From Chelatococcus sp. (GTDB lineage Bacteria; Pseudomonadota; Alphaproteobacteria; Rhizobiales; Beijerinckiaceae), in the NCBI GenBank assembly GCA_003248805.1, contig QFQY01000039.1, forward strand, positions 1-64,000: DNA of 64,000 nucleotides. Reading direction: 5' to 3'. The position numbers were made by a program, and so were the translations under genes. The notes below the pieces were generated by a model. The model was not told where the DNA came from. It saw only the letters and a list, made by a program, of their open reading frames with translations, and did not search any database. Each line of letters opens with the position of its first letter. Positions within the stretch are counted from its first letter, which is position 1. Positions 57,264-64,000 of this stretch are shown here, piece after piece.

Positions 57264-58043
57264 TCAGAGGATCGGGATCTTGAACCACTTGTCGGCGATC
57301 TTCTTGTGCGACCCGTCCGCGATCGATTCGGCGATCGCCTTGTTGAACATGTCGCGCAGCGCCGTGTCCTCCTTGCGGACGGCGCCCGCCACGCCCGGCC
57401 CGTGGATGACCGGATCGCGCTCGATCACGCCGAGCTGCTTGCAGCAATCCTTGCCCTTGCCGTTGAGGAAATCCTCGAGCGAGAGCGAGTCGGCGATGAT
57501 GTAGTCGAGGCGGCCGTTGAGCAGATCGAGATTGGCCTCTTCCTGCGTCGGATAGGGCCGGATCGTGGAATCCTTGTAGACCTTCTCGGCGTAGTTCGAA
57601 TGCGTCGTCGACCCCTGCACGCCGATCGCCTTGCCCTTCAGCGCGGCCGGCGAGAAATCGGTGGAGGTGGTGGATTTCGGGCCGATGATCCAGATCGGCG
57701 TCTTGGTGTAGACGCTGGTGAAGTCGACGCGCTTCTTGCGTTCGTCGGTGGCGTTCATGCCGGCGATGATGATGTCGTATTTGTTGGACAGCAGTGCCGG
57801 GATGATGCCGTCCCAATCCTGCACCACCCAGGTGCATTTCACCTTCATCTTCTCGCAGAGCATGTTCGCGTAGTCGATCTCGAAGCCTTCGAGTTCCTTC
57901 TTCGCGTTGAGATTGTTGAACGGCGGATAGGCTCCCTCGGTGCCGATCCGGACCTCCTTCCACTCCTTGGCCTGCGCGAGAGCGCCGGTCGCGCCGGCGA
58001 CCGAGAGCATGGCGGCGGCGATCCAACGAACGAAACCAGACAT
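57264..58043 (-). CDS. Polar amino-acid ABC transporter binding protein (HisJ/ArgT-like)
   Basis: A 259-residue periplasmic family-3 binding protein. A Sec signal (RWIAAAMLSVAGATGALAQ) precedes VRIGTEGAYPPFNNLNAKKE, LEGFEIDYANMLCEKMKVKC, VVQDWDGIIPALLSNKYDII and MNATDERKKRVDFTSVYTKT, the pattern of lysine-arginine-ornithine and histidine binding proteins, often including nopaline/octopine binders. Two adjacent cysteines (KGKDCCKQLGV) are retained near residue 184. It is first in the operon with two permeases. The matching ATPase is missing from the locus. Confidence 0.92.
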   Translation of the reverse strand: MSGFVRWIAAAMLSVAGATGALAQAKEWKEVRIGTEGAYPPFNNLNAKKELEGFEIDYANMLCEKMKVKCTWVVQDWDGIIPALLSNKYDIIIAGMNATDERKKRVDFTSVYTKTPIWIIGPKSTTSTDFSPAALKGKAIGVQGSTTHSNYAEKVYKDSTIRPYPTQEEANLDLLNGRLDYIIADSLSLEDFLNGKGKDCCKQLGVIERDPVIHGPGVAGAVRKEDTALRDMFNKAIAESIADGSHKKIADKWFKIPIL

Positions 58044-58190
58044 GGTGTTTCCCCTCTGCTTCGCCCCGCCGGCAACAGCATGGCGCCGTCGGGGGCAGTG
58101 CCCACAGATTGGGCGCAGCTTCGCGAAAGCCGCAAGAGGGGGCAGCGCGGCTTTTGTGAGCCCAGCGCGCTTATTTATTCCGCAGGGTCT

Positions 58191-59405
58191 TCAGCCGCGC
58201 CGGGCCGCGCGGGCATCGAGGGCCGCGACGACCCAGACCGCGAGGCCGCCGAGCGCCAGGCCCATGCCGACCCAGCCGGTCGAGACCCAGCCATGGCCGG
58301 CGGCGATCGCCATGCCGCCGAGCCAGGGGCCGAGCGCATTGGCCAGGTTGAAGGCCGAGTGATTGAGCGCCGCCGCGAGCGTCTGCGCATCCTGCGCCAC
58401 GTCCATGAGGCGCGTCTGCAGGATGACGCCGAGGCCTCCCCCGCAGCCGATCATGAAGACGACGGCCGAGACCGCCCAGACATTGCCCGCAGCGAAGGGA
58501 AAGAGCGCGAGCGAGCCTGCGCTCCAGAGCAGCGTGAGCGCGGCGGCCGGCATCAGCGCCCTGTCCGCCGCCCAGCCGCAGACCAGCGTGCCGAGGGTCA
58601 GGCCCATGCCGAAGAGCGCCAGCACGACCGGCACGAAGGAGGCCGGGACATGCGTCACCTCCATCAGCGTCGAGGCGACATAGGTGTAGACGGCGAACAG
58701 GCCGCCGAAGCCGATGGCGCCGATTCCCAGCGTCAGCCAGACCTGCCGGCGCCTGAGCGCGCCGAGCTCCCGCAGCGGACTCGCGCCCGGCTCGAGACGA
58801 TCGCGCGGGGCGAAGAGAACGACGAGCAACACGGTCGCGAGCGCGAGCAGCGCCACCACGCCGAAGCCCCAGCGCCAGCCGAGCGCCTGGCCGAGCCAGT
58901 TGGCCATCGGCACGCCGAGGATGGTGGCGACGGTCAGGCCGAGCATGACGCGCGCGACCGCCTGCGCGCGGCGTTGCGGCCCGAGCAGCGTCGCGGCGAC
59001 CAGCGCCGCCACGCCGAAATAGGCGCCATGCGGCAGGCCGCTCAGGAAGCGGAAGACCAGCATCCAGTGATAGTTCGGAGCGAGCGCGCTCAGCAGATTT
59101 CCGACGGCGAAGAGCGCCATCAGCGCGATCAGCAAGGTGCGCCGGGCCACGCGCGCGGCGAGCACGGCGATGATGGGCGCGCCGACGACGACGCCGAGCG
59201 CATAGGCACTGATGACGTGGCCGGCCGTGGGCTCGTCGATGCCGAGCCCGGCCGAGAAAAAGGGCAGCAGGCTCATCGTCGCGAATTCGGTGGTGCCGAT
59301 CGCGAATCCGCCCATCGAGAGGGCGAAGAGTGCGAGCCCGGCATGGGCAGAACCGGCGGACGACGCGGCCTGCGGAAGGCCACGCTGAGCGGCAGCGAGC
59401 GTCAT
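58191..59405 (-). CDS. MFS exporter (DHA1, AraJ/PbuE-like)
   Basis: A 404-residue, 12-helix MFS transporter. LFALSMGGFAIGTTEFATMS in the first helix and GIDEPTAGHVISAYALGVVV in the second are the hallmark of AraJ/YdhP/PbuE-type exporters for sugars, purines or drugs. The A-motif-like loop is VLAARVARRTLLI and the C-motif region LTVATILGVPMANWLGQALG. I chose ATG 59403-59405; in-frame starts up to 59492 would add a basic, non-family leader. Substrate unknown. Confidence 0.87.
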   Translation of the reverse strand: MTLAAAQRGLPQAASSAGSAHAGLALFALSMGGFAIGTTEFATMSLLPFFSAGLGIDEPTAGHVISAYALGVVVGAPIIAVLAARVARRTLLIALMALFAVGNLLSALAPNYHWMLVFRFLSGLPHGAYFGVAALVAATLLGPQRRAQAVARVMLGLTVATILGVPMANWLGQALGWRWGFGVVALLALATVLLVVLFAPRDRLEPGASPLRELGALRRRQVWLTLGIGAIGFGGLFAVYTYVASTLMEVTHVPASFVPVVLALFGMGLTLGTLVCGWAADRALMPAAALTLLWSAGSLALFPFAAGNVWAVSAVVFMIGCGGGLGVILQTRLMDVAQDAQTLAAALNHSAFNLANALGPWLGGMAIAAGHGWVSTGWVGMGLALGGLAVWVVAALDARAARRG

Positions 59406-59621
59406 CAAGATCAACCCGACAGATTTGCGGCGGCGCAGCATCAATGCCGCAGCGCGAAATTCCGACATAGCCATGCGCGCGCATGCGATCAACAGGCCGC
59501 GAGATCCAGCGCCATGAATTCAGTGCATGCGCCTCGGTCCGGCGCGGCGGCTGCGACGCCTCTCGCGGCCGCCGCGATAGCGCGCTATTGACCCGAGCGA
59601 GAGCCGCGCCGGGACAAGACC

Positions 59622-60371
59622 GTGATACCCTGGATCCAGATCGACAGCGCACCGCTTCCGGGCGGCGGCGAGTTGCGCCTGAAGCGGCGCGGCGACGAAT
59701 TCTCGATCATGCTCGGGACCAACGAGCTGATGAACAGCCGCCTCAGCGGCTCGGAAGAGGCCCTGGCGACGCTCGCCGCCGAGCGCCTCGCCGGCACCTC
59801 GGCGCCGCGCGTGCTGATCGGCGGGCTCGGCATGGGCTTCACGCTCCGGGCGGCACTCCGGGCTTTCCCGGCATCGGCGACGATCGAGGTCGTCGAACTG
59901 GTTCCGAACGTCGTCGCATGGGCGCGCGGTCCCATGGCGGCGCTGTTCGGCGGCAGCCTCGACGAGCCGCGCGTCACGGTGACGGTGGCGGACGTCGCGG
60001 AGGTCATCGGCGGGGGGCGCGAGCGCTACGACGCCATCCTGCTCGATGTCGACAACGGGCCCGAGGGGCTGACGATCCCCGAGAACGACAGGCTCTATGG
60101 CGATTCCGGCCTCGCCCTCGCCCAGGCCGCGCTGAAGCCCGGCGGCCTCCTCGGCGTGTGGTCGCAGGGACCCGACCGGCGCTTCACGCAGCGCCTCCAG
60201 CGCACGGGTCTCGCGGTCGAGGAACATGCGGTGGCAGCCGGGCGCGGGCGCGGCCGGCGGCACGTCGTCTGGCTGGCGCGGCGGCGCCAGCGGACGGAGC
60301 GCGGGCCGGCGGAGACCGGGCTCAGTCCAGCCGGCACAGCCCGTTACAGGCCGCGGCGGACACGGTCTTGA
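59622..60371 (+). CDS. Spermidine-synthase-like methyltransferase-fold protein
   Basis: A 249-residue protein with the Rossmann core of spermidine synthases. PRVLIGGLGMGFTLRAALRA (about 62-81) is the dcSAM/SAM site, IEVVELVPNVVAWARGPMAA the following acidic strand, and YDAILLDVDNGPEGLTIPEN (about 137-156) the catalytic-aspartate loop. The N-terminal tetramerisation domain of true SpeE and the DE-YHE substrate motifs are absent, so it is better described as SpeE-like. GTG 59622 is used. Its last 50 bp overlap the convergent secreted-protein gene. Aminopropyl or methyl transfer are both possible. Confidence 0.8.
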   Translation: MIPWIQIDSAPLPGGGELRLKRRGDEFSIMLGTNELMNSRLSGSEEALATLAAERLAGTSAPRVLIGGLGMGFTLRAALRAFPASATIEVVELVPNVVAWARGPMAALFGGSLDEPRVTVTVADVAEVIGGGRERYDAILLDVDNGPEGLTIPENDRLYGDSGLALAQAALKPGGLLGVWSQGPDRRFTQRLQRTGLAVEEHAVAAGRGRGRRHVVWLARRRQRTERGPAETGLSPAGTARYRPRRTRS

Positions 60372-61098
60372 CGAAGTCGCCGACGGCCTTCTGGGCATCG
60401 GGCTTCAATGCGGGGCTCGCCGCCTGAAGGGCGGTGAGCAGGGTCTTGCGGTCCGCCGGCGCGAAGCCGGCCGCCAGCGCCGCCGCGTTCTCGGAAAAGC
60501 CCTTCGCGAGGCGGAGCTGGTTGTCCGGCCGCATCCCCGGATTGTTCAGCGCACCGGCGGCGCTCGTCACCAGGCCCAGCAGCCCGGCCCGCATCTGGCG
60601 AAGGCCCTGGAAACGCTGCTCCGTCTTCTCGTCCTGCGTCAGCGAGGCCCCGAAGCTGTTCATCGCCTGGAGAGCGGCCGCGACGGCCTTCAGGACGAAC
60701 TCGTGCGTGCGCGTGAGCTCGTCCTGATATTCTCGCTCGTTGGCCGCCGGATTGGGCTTGGCCGAGCCTCCCGGCGAGAACTGGGTGTAGAGCGTGACCA
60801 GTTGCGCCTGCTTCTGGAGAATGCCGATCAGCGCAGGAATATCGGAGCCAATATAGGGGCCGCTGCCGAGGATGGCCTTCACGTTCCAGACATCGTCCAG
60901 CACCTTGCCTTCGACCGGATCGGCCAGGCGCGGCAGTCTGGCCTTGCCCCCTGTGCCCTGCGTGAGGGACACCACGGCCGCGAAGGATGCGTCCATGTAA
61001 CCGGCCCCGTTCGCCGGCAGCTCGGCCCTCGCCGCAAGACTCAGCAGGCACAGCCCGCCGATCCCGGCGAGCCGCGTCATCGTTCGCATCAACGTCAT
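60322..61098 (-). CDS. Secreted protein of unknown function, coupled to the agmatinase-family gene
   Basis: A 258-residue exported protein I cannot place. The signal peptide TRLAGIGGLCLLSLAARA ends near AELPAN. The mature part is helical with few cysteines until the C-terminal AACNGLCRLD. Phrases such as NVKAILGSGPYIGSDIPALI and ASLTQDEKTEQRFQGLRQMR repeat no known motif. ATG 61096-61098 follows GGGAAG and overlaps the agmatinase stop (ATGA), so it is translated with it. Overlap of 50 bp at its 3' end with the SpeE-like gene. Confidence 0.75.
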   Translation of the reverse strand: MTLMRTMTRLAGIGGLCLLSLAARAELPANGAGYMDASFAAVVSLTQGTGGKARLPRLADPVEGKVLDDVWNVKAILGSGPYIGSDIPALIGILQKQAQLVTLYTQFSPGGSAKPNPAANEREYQDELTRTHEFVLKAVAAALQAMNSFGASLTQDEKTEQRFQGLRQMRAGLLGLVTSAAGALNNPGMRPDNQLRLAKGFSENAAALAAGFAPADRKTLLTALQAASPALKPDAQKAVGDFVKTVSAAACNGLCRLD

Positions 61099-62147
61099 GG
61101 TCTTCCCTGTCCTCTGGCACGCGCTTCTGCGATCAGGCACAGCTCCGTGAAGAGCACCTGAGCGGCGCAATGCGCCGTATTGCTGGTGGCATCGTATTGC
61201 GGCGCGACCTCGACCACATCGGCGGCGACGACGTCGGCGCCCCGCAGCCCACGCAGGATGGCGAGCACCTCGCGCGGCGTCAGGCCGCCGACCTCGGGCG
61301 TGCCGGTGCCGGGCGCGAAGGCGGGATCGAGCGAATCGACGTCGAAGGAGACATAGGTCGGTCCATCGCCGATCACCGCCCGCGCCTTCGCGATCACGGC
61401 ATCGAGGCCGAGCCCGTCGACCTCGTCGGCATGGATCACGGTCATGCCGCTCTCGTAGGAGAACTCCCAGAGATATTCGGCGCCGCCGCGAATGCCGATC
61501 TGGATGACGCGCTCCGGGTCCAGCACGCCGTCGAGCACCGCCTGGCGGAACGGCCCGCCATGGTGGAACTTCGAGCCTTCATAAGGCCCCGAGGTATCGC
61601 AATGGGCGTCGATATGAACCATGCCGACCGGCCGTTTCGCCCCGACCGCCCTCAGGATGGAATAGGTGATCGAGTGATCGCCGCCAACGGCGAGCGGCGA
61701 GACGCCGGCCTCGACGATGGTGCGGAAGGTCGCCTCGATGTCCTCGTGGCAGCTTTCCAGCGAGTAGCGCGAGCGGAAGGGCACGTCGCCGATATCGGCC
61801 GCCTTCAACATGGTCAGCGGCGCGGTGCCCATGACGTGGTCCATCGGGCCGATGCGCTCGACGGCGCGCACGGCACGAGGGCCGAGCCGCGTGCCGGCGC
61901 GGTTGGTGACGCCGAGATCCATGGGCAGGCCGATGATCGCGACGTCGAGGCCGCCGAGCCCCGGAGCCGTCAGGGCATCCGGGCGATAGGGCGCACCGAG
62001 GAAGGTCGCGACATCGGAGAACGGCCATTTGCGCCTGTCGCCCTGGAACTGGCCCGCCGCGACCCTGGCGAAGCGCGGATCGTGGATGTCCGCGCCGCTG
62101 GCGCCGGCATAGCGCGCCCTGAGCGCTTCGAGCTTGTCCCGATCCAT
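61095..62147 (-). CDS. Agmatinase / ureohydrolase family protein
   Basis: A 350-residue arginase-superfamily enzyme with all Mn ligands visible: AVGGDHSITYS (155-159), VHIDAHCDTSG (D180, H182, D184) and SFDVDSLDPAFAPGTGTPEV with the two aspartates of the last motif. It hydrolyses a guanidino compound to urea and an amine; agmatine to putrescine is most usual, but guanidinobutyrate and guanidinopropionate enzymes look alike, and the extended N-terminus (about 60 residues) suits these too. ATG 62145-62147 was chosen because GGAGA is 8 bases upstream. Confidence 0.9.
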   Translation of the reverse strand: MDRDKLEALRARYAGASGADIHDPRFARVAAGQFQGDRRKWPFSDVATFLGAPYRPDALTAPGLGGLDVAIIGLPMDLGVTNRAGTRLGPRAVRAVERIGPMDHVMGTAPLTMLKAADIGDVPFRSRYSLESCHEDIEATFRTIVEAGVSPLAVGGDHSITYSILRAVGAKRPVGMVHIDAHCDTSGPYEGSKFHHGGPFRQAVLDGVLDPERVIQIGIRGGAEYLWEFSYESGMTVIHADEVDGLGLDAVIAKARAVIGDGPTYVSFDVDSLDPAFAPGTGTPEVGGLTPREVLAILRGLRGADVVAADVVEVAPQYDATSNTAHCAAQVLFTELCLIAEARARGQGRP

Positions 62148-62399
62148 CGCACCGGTCTCCCGTGTCCGCATCCGCCCGGCCCGTCGGGGCGGCTGAAGGC
62201 TCAGGCCCGGCCGCGATAGGTCCGAGGCTGGGAAATACGCCGGAAGCGCCGGAAAACCTAGCCGAAAGTCTCAGTCGAAGACGGGGAAACCGCTCGCGAT
62301 TCGCCGATCCTTCCGTTAGGAATCCCGTTCAAGCTAGGCGCTATGCCGCCTTTGCCCAAAACGCTCGGAAAGCCGAGAGCTATCGAGGAGATGCCCTGC

Positions 62400-63485
62400 A
62401 TGAAGCGTCGTCAATTCATCCAGACCGCCGCCGCCGGCGCGGCAGCCACCGCCGTCGCCATGCCGGCCGTCGCGCAGTCCGCCCCCGAGATCAAGTGGCG
62501 CCTCGCGTCGAGCTTCCCGAAGTCCCTCGACACGATCTATGGCGGCGCCGAGGTCATGGCGAAGATGGTCTCGGAGCTGACCGACGGCAAGTTCCAGATC
62601 CAGGTCTTCGCGGCGGGCGAAATCGTGCCGGCGCTGCAGGCGGCCGACGCCGTGACCAACGGCACCGTCGAGATGTGCCACACCGTGTCCTACTACTATG
62701 TCGGCAAGGACCCGACCTTCGCGGTCGCGGCCTCGGTGCCCTTCGGCCTCAATGCGCGCGGCCAGAACTCCTGGCTCTACCAGGGCGGCGGCAACGAGCT
62801 CTTCAACGAGTTCTACAAGAAGTTCAACATCTACGGCCTGCCCTGCGGCAACACCGGCGCCCAGATGGGCGGCTGGTTCCGCAAGGAGATCAAGACCGTC
62901 GCCGACCTCCAGGGCCTGAAGATGCGCATCGGCGGCATCGCCGGCCAGGTGCTCCAGAAGCTCGGCGTCGTGCCGCAGCAGATCGGCGGCGGCGACATCT
63001 ATCCGGCGCTCGAAAAGGGCACGATCGACGGCGCCGAATGGGTCGGCCCCTATGACGACGAGAAGCTCGGCTTCTCCAAGGTCGCGCCCTACTACTACTA
63101 TCCGGGCTTCTGGGAAGGCGGCCCCTGCGTTCACGCCTTCGTCAACCTCGACAAGTGGAACAGCCTGCCGAAGGCCTATCAGGCGGCGCTCATCGCGGCC
63201 ACGACCTATGCCAACACGATCATGGCCGCGAAGTACGACCAGCAGAACCCGGCGGCGCTGAAGCGCCTCGTCGGCGCCGGCACGCAGCTCCGCCCGTTCT
63301 CGCAGGAGATCCTCGAAGCCTGCCTCAAGGCCTCGAACGAGCTCTACAGCGAGATCTCGGCGAAGAATCCGGACTTCAAGAAGGCGATCGACGCCATGCA
63401 GGCCTACCGCAACGACCAGTATCTCTGGTGGCAGGTCGCGGAACTGACCTTCGACGTCTTCCAGGTCCGCTCCCGCGCCCGCTGA
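62400..63485 (+). CDS. TRAP transporter solute-binding protein, TakP-like (2-oxoacid type)
   Basis: A 361-residue paralogue of the protein at 2565-3650, with the same length and the same Tat signal start (MKRRQF). Its motifs are closer to R. sphaeroides TakP: KWRLASSFPKSLDTIYGGAE, FQIQVFAAGEIVPALQAADA, GCNTG-like CGNTGAQMGGWFR, GVVPQQIGGGDIYPALEKG and EWVGPYDDEKLGFSKVAPYY. ATG 62400 follows GAGGAG (62387-62392). No TRAP membrane subunits are adjacent. It is followed by a strong terminator, consistent with a highly expressed single gene. Ligand probably a 2-oxo acid with a cation. Confidence 0.92.
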   Translation: MKRRQFIQTAAAGAAATAVAMPAVAQSAPEIKWRLASSFPKSLDTIYGGAEVMAKMVSELTDGKFQIQVFAAGEIVPALQAADAVTNGTVEMCHTVSYYYVGKDPTFAVAASVPFGLNARGQNSWLYQGGGNELFNEFYKKFNIYGLPCGNTGAQMGGWFRKEIKTVADLQGLKMRIGGIAGQVLQKLGVVPQQIGGGDIYPALEKGTIDGAEWVGPYDDEKLGFSKVAPYYYYPGFWEGGPCVHAFVNLDKWNSLPKAYQAALIAATTYANTIMAAKYDQQNPAALKRLVGAGTQLRPFSQEILEACLKASNELYSEISAKNPDFKKAIDAMQAYRNDQYLWWQVAELTFDVFQVRSRAR

Positions 63486-63517
63486 GGGCGGCTGCACGGC
63501 CTTCCGCACGATGCTTC

Positions 63518-63549
63518 GAAGCCCGGCGACAGCCGGGCTTCTTTCGTTT
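63518..63549 (+). terminator. Rho-independent terminator after the second TakP-like gene
   Basis: GAAGCCCGGC (63518-63527) pairs perfectly with GCCGGGCTTC (63532-63541) around GACA, followed by TTTCGTTT. It is 32 bp after the stop. Confidence 0.9.
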
Positions 63550-63619
63550 CGCGGAACGGGATAAGATGCGCCGTTCGCCACAAACCCGCCCCGCTGGGCG
63601 CGTAAGTGGCGAGCGTCCC

Positions 63620-64000
63620 ATGGGAATGATCCGCCGCATGCGCCGCATCGCCGCTTTCGCCACCGCACTCCTGCTGATCCCGGCCGCGGCCTCGGCCCAA
63701 TCGATCGGCCAGTCGCTGCCCGGCCGGTCGGACCCGCTCGAACGTCCGGCGAAGCCGCTGGCACAGAAGCCCGCGGCGGCGCGGCCCTGCCCCGAATATG
63801 GCGCCGGATTCGTCCGCATCGAGGGATCGTCGCTGTGCGTGCGGGCCGGCGGGGCCGTGCGAGCCGAATTCGGCAAGTCGTCGAGCCGCAATGGCTACGG
63901 CTCGGCGGCGGACGGCATGGTCCATCTCGAAAGCCGGGGCCAGACGGGTCTCGGGGAAGTCCGCAGCGTCCTTCAGGTTCGCGGGCGGGTCGACCGCGGC
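63620..64000 (+). CDS. Rhizobiales-type outer-membrane porin (partial, continues beyond window)
   Basis: The first 127 residues of a porin of the alphaproteobacterial family (PF02530 type). A signal peptide (RIAAFATALLLIPAAASAQS) and a proline-rich spacer are followed by the diagnostic CPEYGAGFVRIEGSSLCVRA (about 57-76) and GGAVRAEFGKSSSR, the first barrel strand. ATG 63620 is used; ATG 63626 is an alternative with little consequence. These trimeric porins are the major general diffusion channels. The rest of the barrel lies right of the window. Confidence 0.9.
   Translation, partial: MGMIRRMRRIAAFATALLLIPAAASAQSIGQSLPGRSDPLERPAKPLAQKPAAARPCPEYGAGFVRIEGSSLCVRAGGAVRAEFGKSSSRNGYGSAADGMVHLESRGQTGLGEVRSVLQVRGRVDRG

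Overview
This 64 kb window is a contiguous, gene-dense, GC-rich piece of a bacterial chromosome, starting inside a creA-family gene and ending inside a porin gene. The gene content points to an alphaproteobacterium of the order Hyphomicrobiales (Rhizobiales): a Rhizobiales-type porin, an Omp25/31-like barrel, a DUF2865 protein, a class II DAHP synthase, TakP-type TRAP binding proteins, a tctCBA system, and an intergenic repeat of a type common in that order. A Bosea-like organism fits best, but the genus is inference. I see no integrase, transposase, prophage, CRISPR array or plasmid origin; the only RNA gene is one tRNA-Val(CAC).

Layout. 1-3.7 kb: creA (partial), a GNAT acetyltransferase, a membrane protein, an eroded FAH-family protein and a Tat-exported TakP-like binding protein, followed by a 338-bp gap full of inverted and direct repeats. 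4-11.2 kb: a PLP transsulfuration-family lyase divergent from a tightly packed operon (M20 amidohydrolase, complete polar amino-acid ABC importer, GntR/FCD regulator, homocysteine S-methyltransferase), best read as a salvage route for N-acylated or S-substituted sulfur amino acids. 11.4-26 kb: mostly housekeeping (methyltransferase, long-type purC, DUF2865, MHS-family transporter, orphan peptide-binding protein, gltX, SulP transporter, nadE, outer-membrane barrel, class II DAHP synthase), then a vapBC toxin-antitoxin pair with a two-box operator candidate. 26.3-39.1 kb: gor, an O-antigen-ligase-like protein, tctCBA, a 2-hydroxyacid dehydrogenase, an APC permease, DUF2059, rpiA, gabD, a small secreted protein, gph and tRNA-Val. 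39.3-45.7 kb: an EamA exporter coupled to an unusual aspartate-carbamoyltransferase-family protein, a membrane GGDEF-EAL protein, a disrupted L,D-transpeptidase gene, a DUF971 gene and moaA.

45.8-48.7 kb holds the most novel-looking locus: three overlapping genes of unrecognised function encoding a small polytopic membrane protein, a four-helix membrane protein with large coiled-coil arms, and a membrane-anchored periplasmic protein with a vWA-like DxSxx motif. 48.7-64 kb: a soluble chemoreceptor with PilZ-like and C-terminal sensory modules, an MTOX/sarcosine-oxidase-like flavoenzyme with two exporters, a beta-hydroxyacid dehydrogenase, map, a polar amino-acid ABC importer lacking its ATPase, an AraJ-like MFS exporter, a spermidine-synthase-like methyltransferase-fold protein, an agmatinase-family enzyme coupled to an unknown secreted protein, a second TakP paralogue and the start of a porin.

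The theme is uptake and turnover of organic and amino acids: two TakP-type proteins, tctCBA, an MHS permease, three amino-acid or peptide ABC binding proteins and several DMT/MFS exporters, alongside core metabolism. Several binding proteins are orphans whose membrane partners must lie elsewhere.
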